A stretch of DNA of 11,641 nucleotides from Acidimicrobiales bacterium (GTDB lineage Bacteria; Actinomycetota; Acidimicrobiia; Acidimicrobiales; VFJN01), in NCBI GenBank assembly GCA_016936035.1, contig JAFGPU010000553.1:1-11641 (forward strand). The letters run 5' to 3'. The translations under genes were made by a program, and so were the position numbers. This document shows, piece by piece, positions 5,739 to 11,640 of this stretch. The notes under the pieces are model-generated. The model was not told where the DNA came from, did no database searches, and saw only the letters and a list, made by a program, of their open reading frames with translations. The first letter of the stretch is position 1. The number at the start of each line of letters is the position of its first letter.

Positions 5739-6740
5739 GTGTCCCGCGACCTCGCCATCGACCTGGGCACCGCGAACACGCTCGTCTACGAGCGGGGCCG
5801 GGGCATCGTGCTCAACGAGCCCACGGTCATCGCCCTCAACACCCGCACGCGCGAGGTGCTGGCCATGGGGCACGACGCCTGGCAGATGATCGGGCGCACC
5901 CCCAGCGACATCGTCGCCGAGCGGCCGCTGCGCCAGGGGGCCATCACCGACTTCGACGTGACCCAGCGCATGATCCGGCTGCTGTTGCACCGGGTGCGGG
6001 TGGGGCGCTTCAACCGGCCCCGCGTGGTGGTGTGCGTGCCGTCCGCCATCACCGAGGTCGAGCGGCGCGCCGTGGCCGAGGCCGCCCGCCGGGCCGGCGC
6101 CACCGACGCGTTCCTCATCGACCAGCCCATGGCGGCCGCCATCGGCTCGGGCCTGCCCATCCACGAGCCGATCGCCAACCTGGTCATCGACGTGGGCGGG
6201 GGCACGACCGAGACCGCGCTCATCTCGCTGGGCGGCGTCGTTGGCCTCGACGCCGTGCGGGTCGGCAGCTTCGACATCGACGCCGCCATCCAGTCGTACG
6301 TGCGCCGCGAGTACGGCATCGCCGTCGGCGAGCGCACCGCGGAAGAGATCAAGGTGGCCATCGGCACCGCCTGGCCGGTGCACGACGAGCTCAAGGCCGA
6401 GGTGCGGGGACGCGACCTCGCGTCGGGCCTGCCCAAGACCGTCATCCTCACGCCCGGAGAGATCCGCGAGGCCATCGACGACGTCATCGTCGAGATCGTC
6501 GACTCGGTCGTCGCCTGCCTGGGCAAGGCCCCGCCGGAGCTGGCGCACGACCTGATCAGCCAGGGCATGTACCTGGTGGGCGGTGGCGGCATGTTGGCGG
6601 GCCTCGACCAGCGCATCGCCCACGCCACCGAGATCGAGGTCCACCTCGTCGACAACGCCCTCGAGTCGGTCGTGCTCGGCGCCGGCCGCTGCATCGAGGA
6701 CCCGGCGGCGCTGCGGGTCGCGTTCCACGCCGGCCGGTAG
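5739..6740 (+). CDS. mreB: Rod shape-determining protein MreB (actin-like ATPase)
   Basis: Bacterial actin homologue that polymerises under the inner membrane on ATP and guides wall synthesis. At 333 residues it has typical length. Visible motifs: phosphate-1 loop DLAIDLGTANTLVY (4-17), 'GIVLNEPTVIAL' (22-33), connect/phosphate-2 region IDVGGGTTETALISLGGVV (150-168), DQPMAAAIGSGLP (128-140), and the adenosine motif MYLVGGGGMLAGLDQRI (277-293). The usual VGGD..D segment after phosphate-2 is VGSFDID here. The GTG at 5739 gives MSRDLAIDLG, the expected N terminus, 6 bp after the preceding stop. No mreC, mreD, rodA or pbp2 gene follows, unlike the usual mreBCD order. It may be an orphan paralogue or the other genes may lie elsewhere. 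Likely transcribed with moaE and the 60-aa gene. Confidence 0.93.
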   Translation: MSRDLAIDLGTANTLVYERGRGIVLNEPTVIALNTRTREVLAMGHDAWQMIGRTPSDIVAERPLRQGAITDFDVTQRMIRLLLHRVRVGRFNRPRVVVCVPSAITEVERRAVAEAARRAGATDAFLIDQPMAAAIGSGLPIHEPIANLVIDVGGGTTETALISLGGVVGLDAVRVGSFDIDAAIQSYVRREYGIAVGERTAEEIKVAIGTAWPVHDELKAEVRGRDLASGLPKTVILTPGEIREAIDDVIVEIVDSVVACLGKAPPELAHDLISQGMYLVGGGGMLAGLDQRIAHATEIEVHLVDNALESVVLGAGRCIEDPAALRVAFHAGR

Positions 6741-6790
6741 GACGCGCCGCTCGGGCGGGGGTGGACGGGCGTCCGGCGACGGCCGCGCAC

Positions 6791-6796
6791 TAGCGT
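6791..6796 (+). promoter_or_regulatory. -10 hexamer TAGCGT for a leaderless bioB transcript
   Basis: TAGCGT ends 8 nt before the GTG at 6805. It is identical to the hexamer before the metalloprotease. The 64 bp between mreB and bioB hold no good ribosome site, which favours a leaderless bioB transcript separate from mreB. Confidence 0.5.
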
Positions 6797-6804
6797 CGCG
6801 GGCC

Positions 6805-7827
6805 GTGTCGACCCCCGTTCCGGAGATGTCGGGCACCGCACCGATCGACGCCGCCCGGCAGGCGCTCGTCGACGAGCGGCGCCAGCTCACCCTCGACGAG
6901 CTCGCTGCGCTGGCAGCGCTCCCCGACGACGACGTTCCCGCCCTGGCCGACGCCGCCCACGCTGTGCGGGTGGCGTGGTGCGGCGACACCGTCGAGGTCG
7001 AGGGCATCCTGTCGGCCAAGACCGGCGGCTGCCCCGAGGACTGCCACTTCTGCTCGCAGTCGTCCCGGTTCGACACGACCGTCAAGGCGGTGCCCCTGCT
7101 CAGCCACGACGAGGTGCTGGCCGCCGCCCGTGAGACCGCCGAGCTGGGGGCGACCGAGTTCTGCCTCGTCTACGCGGTGCGGGGGCCGGACGAGCGGCTG
7201 ATGGCCCACCTCGAGGAGGTCGTGCCGTTGGTCCGCCGCGAGACCGGACTCGACGTGGCCGTCAGCGCCGGCATCCTCGACGAGGCACAGGCCCGCCGGC
7301 TCGAGGCCGTGGGCACCCACCGGTACAACCACAACCTCGAGACGGCCCGCTCCCACTTCGGCGAGGTCGTCACCACCCACACGTGGCAGGAGCGCTTCGC
7401 CACCTGCCAGCTCGTGCGCGAGCACGGCATGGAGCTGTGCTGCGGCGTGCTGCTCGGCATGGGCGAGACCGACGCCCAGCGCATCGAGCTGCTCGGCCAG
7501 CTGCGCGAGGTCGGCCCGGCCGAGGTGCCCGTGAACTTCCTCGACCCCCGGCCCGGCACCCCGCTGGCCGACCGCCCGCACGTGGCGGCCCTCGAGGCGA
7601 TCCGCTGGATCGCCCTGTTCCGGCTGGCACTGCCCGACGTGATCCTGCGCTACGCCGGGGGCCGCGAGGTCACCCTCGGCGACCTGCAGGAGATGGGCAT
7701 GCGGTCGGGCATCAACGCCCTCATCACGGGCAACTACCTGACGACGCTCGGGCGCTCGCCGCAGCAGGACGTGGTCATGCTCGAGGGGCTGAAGATGCCG
7801 ATCGGCTCGTTGTCCAAGGTCATCTGA
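6805..7827 (+). CDS. bioB: Biotin synthase BioB with substituted auxiliary-cluster cysteine
   Basis: Radical SAM enzyme that inserts sulfur into dethiobiotin to make biotin, taking the sulfur from an auxiliary cluster. 340 residues from the GTG at 6805. The [4Fe-4S] motif is C76-PED-C80-HF-C83 in GGCPEDCHFCSQ. Other family segments: GATEFCLVYAVRGPDERLM (C120, equal to E. coli C97), HRYNHNLETA, MELCCGVLLGMGET (C212 = E. coli C188, plus adjacent C213), NFLDPRPGTPL, and YAGGREVTLGD (R287 = E. coli R260). At the E. coli C128 position, where LEACMTLG is expected, the sequence is LDVAVSAG (149-156) with no cysteine. Remaining cysteines that could compensate are C59, C201 and C213. A longer open frame reaches into mreB, but the GTG with TAGCGT 8 nt upstream is the better start; ATG 6826 is possible. 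Followed 11 nt later by the bsaP-like gene. Confidence 0.95.
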   Translation: MSTPVPEMSGTAPIDAARQALVDERRQLTLDELAALAALPDDDVPALADAAHAVRVAWCGDTVEVEGILSAKTGGCPEDCHFCSQSSRFDTTVKAVPLLSHDEVLAAARETAELGATEFCLVYAVRGPDERLMAHLEEVVPLVRRETGLDVAVSAGILDEAQARRLEAVGTHRYNHNLETARSHFGEVVTTHTWQERFATCQLVREHGMELCCGVLLGMGETDAQRIELLGQLREVGPAEVPVNFLDPRPGTPLADRPHVAALEAIRWIALFRLALPDVILRYAGGREVTLGDLQEMGMRSGINALITGNYLTTLGRSPQQDVVMLEGLKMPIGSLSKVI

Positions 7828-7838
7828 GGCGTCGACCC

Positions 7839-8066
7839 GTGGCCGCACCCGGGTCGGGCAGCGACGAACGGCCCGGCGCCGGCGCGTTCTGCCCGGGGTG
7901 CGGCCGGCCAGGCTCGCGGTGTGGGGGGTGCGCCGACGCGTCCGATCCCTGGCGCCACTGCCCGGTCTGCGGTCGCTGGCTCGCCGTGCAGGTGCGGCCC
8001 ACGGGCTGGACCGCCACCTGCCGCGGCTGCGGTGCAGTGCACGACGGCACGCACCGCTCGAGCTGA
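7839..8066 (+). CDS. bsaP: Biotin synthase auxiliary protein BsaP-like, eight cysteines
   Basis: 75-residue cysteine-rich protein directly after bioB (11-nt gap; GAGG at 7826-7829, overlapping the bioB stop, is a possible ribosome site). Cysteines form four CxxC pairs: C18/C21, C28/C31, C41/C44 and C61/C64. The C-terminal half, HCPVCGRWLAVQVRPTGWTATC (40-61), matches what I recall of BsaP (Rv1590 of Mycobacterium tuberculosis), where the P.YCP.C...m.VQV.PTGW.A.C pattern is conserved. BsaP has been shown to be needed for mycobacterial BioB activity and is linked to bioB in many actinobacteria. Role here: accessory protein for BioB, probably in supplying or holding iron-sulfur, by family knowledge and synteny. 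The paired CxxC motifs would otherwise suggest a generic zinc ribbon, and I cannot exclude zinc as the ligand. The gene is easily missed because a longer frame starting inside bioB contains it. Confidence 0.85.
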   Translation: MAAPGSGSDERPGAGAFCPGCGRPGSRCGGCADASDPWRHCPVCGRWLAVQVRPTGWTATCRGCGAVHDGTHRSS

Positions 8067-8085
8067 TCGCGGTCTCGACCGGATC

Positions 8086-8104
8086 GAGCCGGCGCTCCCG
8101 GCTC
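8086..8104. terminator. Stem-loop between convergent bsaP and flavodoxin genes
   Basis: GAGCCGG (8086-8092), CGCTC, CCGGCTC (8098-8104) form a perfect 7-bp GC-rich stem with a 5-nt loop. It sits in the 36-bp gap between convergent genes and overlaps the last bases of the minus-strand stop codon. It is a likely bidirectional terminator, although no U tract follows. Confidence 0.5.
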
Positions 8105-8711
8105 AGGCGGCCGCCACGTCGCGCGCGCTGCGGCCCCGACGCAGCTGTGCGGCCACGTCGGCGACACGATGGCCGAGGGCGCGGGCGGTGGCGAGGTCGG
8201 ACGGCCGGGGCGCGAGCTCGGGACCCTCGTCGCTGTTCGACTGCGCCATTGCGCCCAGCCAGCTGCCCAGTCGGTTGAGGTCGTCGGGCGACCCGGTGGT
8301 GCTGTCCCAACCTGCGTGCAGGCCGAGGTTGACCCAGTGCATGCCGTGCTGGGCGGCGAGGACAGCCAGGTCGACGAGCGTGTTGAGCTTGTCGCCGTTG
8401 ATGGTCTGGCTGTTGGTGAACCCGGCGGCCACCTTGTCCTTCCACCCGAGCCGGGCGTAGACGGGGGCGGTCGCCTCGGCGAACCGCTTGAAGCCGGCGG
8501 AGGGCGAGCCCATGTAGGTGGGCGTGCCGAACACGATGGCGTCGGCGGCGGCGAGCCCGTCCCACAGCTCGTCGTCGAGGTTGTCGACCGGCCACAGCCG
8601 GGAGGTGACGCCCGGTGAGGACTGCGCACCCTCGGCCACCGCCGTCGCCTGCCGGGCGGTGTGGCCGGTGCCGCTGTGGTAGGCGACGGCCACGGTGATG
8701 TCGTCGGTCAT
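8103..8711 (-). CDS. Flavodoxin-family (WrbA-like) FMN protein
   Basis: FMN-binding flavodoxin-fold protein of 202 residues, the size of WrbA-type NAD(P)H:quinone oxidoreductases. The phosphate-binding loop is near the N terminus: ITVAVAYHSGTGHTARQA with S13, T15, G16 and T18 in the S-x-T-G-x-T pattern. The second flavin loop is IVFGTPTYMGSPSAGFKRF, typical of WrbA/NAD(P)H dehydrogenase proteins. A third flavin-contacting loop is probably HWVNLGLHAGWDS. Expected role is two-electron reduction of quinones or other redox substrates in the cytoplasm; the exact substrate is unknown. The ATG at 8711 is preceded by AGGAG with 7-nt spacing (8719-8723), a good ribosome site. It is divergent from a TetR gene across 67 bp containing a dyad, so repression by that TetR is likely. 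The tail after about residue 165 is Arg/Ala-rich and less family-like. Confidence 0.88.
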   Translation of the reverse strand: MTDDITVAVAYHSGTGHTARQATAVAEGAQSSPGVTSRLWPVDNLDDELWDGLAAADAIVFGTPTYMGSPSAGFKRFAEATAPVYARLGWKDKVAAGFTNSQTINGDKLNTLVDLAVLAAQHGMHWVNLGLHAGWDSTTGSPDDLNRLGSWLGAMAQSNSDEGPELAPRPSDLATARALGHRVADVAAQLRRGRSARDVAAA

Positions 8712-8758
8712 CGGTCTGCTCCTCTGGTCTCGGGGTGTCCAGGTCGATCACCCCCGTG

Positions 8759-8778
8759 AATCGGACTAGAGTCCGGTT
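8759..8778. promoter_or_regulatory. Operator-like dyad 1 between flavodoxin and tetR genes
   Basis: AATCGGACT-AG-AGTCCGGTT has 9-bp arms with one mismatch. The core CGGACTAGAGTCCG is at 8762-8775. It overlaps the tetR -10 hexamer (8767-8772) and ends right at the tetR start codon, the usual position for an autorepressing TetR operator. Confidence 0.6.
8767..8772 (+). promoter_or_regulatory. -10 hexamer TAGAGT for tetR
   Basis: TAGAGT ends 6 nt before the ATG at 8779 and lies inside the dyad. Repressor bound there would block polymerase. No strong -35 box is visible. Confidence 0.45.
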
Positions 8779-9444
8779 ATGGCCGAGGACGGTACCGGAC
8801 CAGAGTCCGCTTCGCAATGGGGTGTGCCCGTCTCCGTCGGCCGGCAGCGGGCGTCAGGGCGGGACGCACCCGCCGGTCGTTCGGAGCGCTCCGACGCTGC
8901 CCGCAACCGCCGCCGGGTCCTCGCCGCGGCCCAGGCCCTGTTCCGAGATCGAGGGGTCGACGCCGTCACCATGGACGACATCGCTGCGGCCGCCGGCGTG
9001 GGCAAGGGCACGCTCTACCGCCGATTCGGCGACAAGGCGGGCCTGGCCGAGGCGCTGCTCGACCATCGCGAGGTCGAGCTGCAGGAGGCGATCCTGACCG
9101 GCCCGCCGCCGCTGGGACCGGGAGCGGCGCCCGGGGAGCGCCTTTCCGCCTTCCTCGATGCGTACATCGACCTGCTCGACGCCGACCTCGATCTGGTGGC
9201 CATGGCCGAACGCTCGGGGGCACGCCTGCACGCCGGTGCCTACGCCTTCTGGCGCACGCACGTCGCCGCCCTGGTGCGCGCGGCCGGCAGCCCCATCGAC
9301 CCGCAGGTGGCCGCCCACCTGGTGCTGGCCGGCGTGGCCGCCGAGCTCTACGAGCACCTCCGGCGGGGCGAGGGTCGGTCCCGCGCCGAGATCACCGGGG
9401 CCGTCACCGCCGTCGCCGCCGCCGTGCTCGCCTCGCGGGGATGA
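8779..9444 (+). CDS. TetR/AcrR family transcriptional regulator, divergent from flavodoxin gene
   Basis: 221-residue one-component regulator. The N-terminal DNA-binding domain runs from about 40 to 90: SDAARNRRRVLAAAQALFRDRGVDAVTMDDIAAAAGVGKGTLYRRFGDKAGL, with the helix-turn-helix at about 65-84 and the near-invariant GTLYRRF. The C-terminal ligand-binding domain is helical and does not reveal a ligand. An unusually long N-terminal leader of about 38 residues precedes the first helix. A GTG at 8824 would shorten it to 23 residues and would also move the second dyad upstream of the start. I kept the ATG at 8779 because TAGAGT lies 6 nt before it and no ribosome site precedes the GTG. Probable targets are itself and the flavodoxin gene, through the two dyads at 8759 and 8796. 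Confidence 0.9.
   Translation: MAEDGTGPESASQWGVPVSVGRQRASGRDAPAGRSERSDAARNRRRVLAAAQALFRDRGVDAVTMDDIAAAAGVGKGTLYRRFGDKAGLAEALLDHREVELQEAILTGPPPLGPGAAPGERLSAFLDAYIDLLDADLDLVAMAERSGARLHAGAYAFWRTHVAALVRAAGSPIDPQVAAHLVLAGVAAELYEHLRRGEGRSRAEITGAVTAVAAAVLASRG
8796..8809. promoter_or_regulatory. Operator-like dyad 2 inside the start of tetR
   Basis: CGGACCAGAGTCCG differs from the dyad 1 core by a single base (T to C at 8801). The two centres are 34 bp apart, close to three helical turns. It lies in codons 6-11 if the ATG at 8779 is used. Confidence 0.5.
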
Positions 9445-9464
9445 CGCCCGGGCTCGCCCCCTGC

Positions 9465-10079
9465 TCAGCGCCCGATGTCCTCGGCCGCCTGGCGGACCTG
9501 CCAGTCGCGGTCGCTCAGCGCCCGGTCGAGCGCCGCGTCGACCTCGGGCCCGGCGAACGGCGCGAGCGCCAGCACCGCCCGGCGTCGCACGGCCGGCCGA
9601 TCGGTCGTGGCGGCCAGGATCGCCGCGAGCCCCGCGGGGTCACCGATGGCCCCCAGCGCCGCCACCGCCGCCTCGCGGCACAGCGGGTCGTCGTGGGTGG
9701 TGGCGACGGCGGCCAGGGCGGGGACGACGCCGGGCTCCGGGGGTCGGCGCTCGCCCGACGCCCACGCCGCCACCTCGACCACCTCGGGGTCGGCGTCGGG
9801 AGCGCTCAGCACCGGGGCGAGAGGCGGGGGGCGGTCGCCCGGCCACCCGGCGCACAGCTCCGCAGCGCGTGCCCGCACCGCCACCGCGTCGTCGGCGAGG
9901 CCGGCGGCCAGGTCGTCACCGGTGAGCGACCCCACCCGGGCCAGCGCCGCGAGGGCCGTGGCCCGCACCGCCGGGGCCGGGTCGGAGAGGAACGCACGGG
10001 CGGCCGCCACGTCGCCCCGGTGGCCCGCCAGGGCAGCGTCGCGCCGTCGGGCGACGTCGTCGGCTAGCTTGCGCGTCAC
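9465..10079 (-). CDS. HEAT-repeat protein
   Basis: 204-residue all-helical repeat protein. Recurrent pairs of helices with the pattern D..p.VR..A..ALg..G are seen: ARAFLSDPAPAVRATALAAL, AGLADDAVAVRARAAELCAG, DDPLCREAAVAALGAIGDPAG, DRPAVRRRAVLALAPFAG, and DRALSDRDWQVRQAAEDIG at the very end. This is the HEAT / PBS-lyase HEAT-like pattern, giving about five or six repeats. Such proteins are protein-binding scaffolds; the phycobilin lyase function of some relatives is not expected here. No signal peptide or membrane helix. The GTG at 10079 is the chosen start (MTRKLADDVARRR); no clear ribosome site is visible. It is convergent with the first tetR (20-bp gap) and divergent from the second (26-bp gap). 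Partner unknown. Confidence 0.8.
   Translation of the reverse strand: MTRKLADDVARRRDAALAGHRGDVAAARAFLSDPAPAVRATALAALARVGSLTGDDLAAGLADDAVAVRARAAELCAGWPGDRPPPLAPVLSAPDADPEVVEVAAWASGERRPPEPGVVPALAAVATTHDDPLCREAAVAALGAIGDPAGLAAILAATTDRPAVRRRAVLALAPFAGPEVDAALDRALSDRDWQVRQAAEDIGR
10065..10070 (+). promoter_or_regulatory. Possible -10 hexamer TAGCTT for the second tetR
   Basis: TAGCTT lies inside the first codons of the divergent HEAT gene, about 35 nt before the tetR TTG. This leaves room for a short leader with a ribosome site. The only support is match to the TAnnnT pattern and location. Confidence 0.25.
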
Positions 10080-10093
10080 CGCGCCACCACGAC

Positions 10094-10100
10094 GGGAGAG
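10094..10100 (+). promoter_or_regulatory. Ribosome binding site deciding a TTG start
   Basis: GGGAGAG ends 5 nt before the TTG at 10106. It supports TTG as the start of the second tetR gene. Confidence 0.6.
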
Positions 10101-10105
10101 AACGG

Positions 10106-10801
10106 TTGACGGTCGACCAGTCCGAACCGGCCAACGGGCGTCAGGACCAGGCGGCAGCCACCCGCCGCCTGCTGCTCGACGCGGCCGGCGCGGTGTTCGA
10201 GACCAGGGGCTACCGGGCGACCACCGTCGGGGCCATCACCGATCGGGCCAAGACGGCTCACGGCACGTTCTACCTCTACTTCCGCAACAAGGAAGACGTG
10301 TTCTGCCGGGTCATCGAGTCGGTGGTCCTCGACGAGGTGGCGGTCAGCGCCTTCGTACCCCACGATGATGCCCCCCGCGCCGCGATGGAGGCCGGCATCC
10401 GCAACTTCCTGACGGTGTTCGAGCGTCACGGCGGGCTGTGGCGGGCGCTGCTCGAGGGCATGATGCAGTCGCCGCGCATCCAGCAGCTGTGGCTCGACCT
10501 GCGGCGCGACCTGGTGCTGCGCATGTCGGGCATCTTCGAGGCCCAGCAGCGCGCGGGCTCGGTGCGGTCGTTCGACCCGACCATGGTGGCGCACGCGCTC
10601 GCGGCCATGGCCGAGTGGTCGGCGTTCACCTACCTGGTGCTGGGCGAACCGTCGCCCGAGGACGATCGCGACCCCGAGGCACTCGTCGCCACGCTTGCCG
10701 ACCTGTGGTTCCGGGCCGTCTACGGCACGGTTCCCGACGACGGCGGTGGCCGGGACGCCGGTCTCGACGGAGCGACCGGTCAGAGGTCGCCCAGCGCCTG
10801 A
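10106..10801 (+). CDS. TetR/AcrR family transcriptional regulator
   Basis: 231-residue regulator starting at a TTG with GGGAGAG ahead of it. The DNA-binding domain spans about 16-64: AATRRLLLDAAGAVFETRGYRATTVGAITDRAKTAHGTFYLYFRNKEDVF, with helix-turn-helix at about 39-60; GTFYLYFRNKED is the standard end of the domain. The C-terminal domain (MVAHALAAMAEWSAFTYLVLGEP) resembles that of TetR proteins near lipid-metabolism genes in actinobacteria, but this resemblance is loose and no ligand can be named. The last 20 residues are Gly/Asp-rich and probably disordered. Its 3' end overlaps the converging gene by 22 bp. Targets are unknown; the divergent HEAT gene is the nearest candidate. Confidence 0.9.
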   Translation: MTVDQSEPANGRQDQAAATRRLLLDAAGAVFETRGYRATTVGAITDRAKTAHGTFYLYFRNKEDVFCRVIESVVLDEVAVSAFVPHDDAPRAAMEAGIRNFLTVFERHGGLWRALLEGMMQSPRIQQLWLDLRRDLVLRMSGIFEAQQRAGSVRSFDPTMVAHALAAMAEWSAFTYLVLGEPSPEDDRDPEALVATLADLWFRAVYGTVPDDGGGRDAGLDGATGQRSPSA

Positions 10802-11640
10802 GCGGCGGCGAACGCGCCCGCAGCGATGATCAACGCCGTGGTGGTGCCCACGAACACGACCAGCACCACCAGACCGGCGGTGGCACGCAGCCGCGTGCGC
10901 CACGACACGCGCAGCGGGACGACCATGCCGTCGCGACGCCGGCCGGGACGGCCATCCGGCCGACGACCCGCCGCAGCGGTGGGCCGTCGCGACGGCGACG
11001 CGGGACGGGCGCGGGGCTCGGCGGCGGGCGTTGCCCCCGGGGTGGCGACTGCGGCCCCACCCTCGGTGGCTCTCGGGGCGTCGGTGGTGTCGGACCCGGG
11101 CTCGACGGGTGTCGTCGCGAGGTCGGCGTGAGCCGGTGCCTGGAGCGTGTCGTCGGCGCCGGACACGACCGGCAACCGGGTGGTGTCGTCGGCGTCCGAG
11201 GTGGCGGAGCCCACCGCGGCGCCCGAGCGGACGAGCGTCGTCGTCGATCCTGGCGCGCCACGAGCGTCGCCGGAGGAGTCCGGGGTCGCGTAGGGGACGA
11301 CCGTGTCCGGAAGCCGTTCGGGGGTGGGACGGAAACGCCGGCCCGTCGCGCCGGCGGTGCCGGCGACGGTCCGAGCATCGGCTGCGGCCCGTGTGCGGGC
11401 GAGACGTGCGCTGCTGGCCGACGCCCGGGCCACCCGGCGGCCGCCGCCGGCGACGCCTGCGGAGGCCCGCCGCCCCGTCCGCCCCACGGCGCCGCCCACC
11501 GCGACGGCGCCGGCAGCGATGGCAAGCGCAGCAGCGCGGGCGCCGTGTGCGGTCGCCGTCCGGGCGGTCCGGGCCCATCGGCCGACCGCGGCCCATCCCT
11601 GCCGGACGGCGGGAACGACGGCGGCCCACGCGGTGCGGGC
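10780..11640 (-). CDS. Ala/Arg/Pro-rich membrane protein, C-terminal part (5' end outside window)
   Basis: No family recognised. The frame is open from the right edge to the TGA at 10780-10782, giving 286 visible residues. The nearest in-window start codon is a GTG at 11499, but the upstream frame continues in the same style, so the true start is probably beyond the edge. Near the edge the peptide shows Trp-containing stretches 11 residues apart (WAAVVPAVRQG, then WAAVGRWARTA), then a hydrophobic Ala/Gly segment (about 11540-11480) that could cross the membrane. A low-complexity Ala/Thr/Asp/Pro middle follows. At the C terminus a basic stretch (SWRTRLR) precedes a clear helix, TAGLVVLVVFVGTTTALIIA, ending QALGDL. 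The clear membrane helix and the G/C-rich third positions of this frame favour it over the other frames open here. Function unknown. Confidence 0.55.
   Translation of the reverse strand, partial: ARTAWAAVVPAVRQGWAAVGRWARTARTATAHGARAAALAIAAGAVAVGGAVGRTGRRASAGVAGGGRRVARASASSARLARTRAAADARTVAGTAGATGRRFRPTPERLPDTVVPYATPDSSGDARGAPGSTTTLVRSGAAVGSATSDADDTTRLPVVSGADDTLQAPAHADLATTPVEPGSDTTDAPRATEGGAAVATPGATPAAEPRARPASPSRRPTAAAGRRPDGRPGRRRDGMVVPLRVSWRTRLRATAGLVVLVVFVGTTTALIIAAGAFAAAQALGDL

Noticed and set aside
6583..6804. Upstream extension of bioB into mreB
   Set aside because: The added 74 residues are a shadow of mreB; BioB homology begins after the GTG at 6805, which has a TAGCGT hexamer upstream.
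6721..6804. Riboswitch or hairpin leader before bioB
   Set aside because: Only a 5-bp GGACG/CGTCC dyad is seen, the gap is 64 bp, and the bioB transcript appears leaderless.
5448..7085. Long minus-strand open frame (545 codons) opposite mreB and bioB
   Set aside because: It is antisense to two well-recognised genes, and its translation is Gly/Asp/Val/His-rich with no domain; long shadow frames are expected at this GC content.
6790..8817. Minus-strand open frame of 675 codons across bioB, bsaP and the flavodoxin gene
   Set aside because: It covers three recognisable genes in a wrong frame and has Arg/Pro/Gly low-complexity translation.
10076..11629. Minus-strand 517-codon open frame through the second tetR and the last gene
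   Set aside because: It is antisense to an unmistakable TetR domain; the other minus frame ending at 10780 has a proper membrane helix and better third-position GC.
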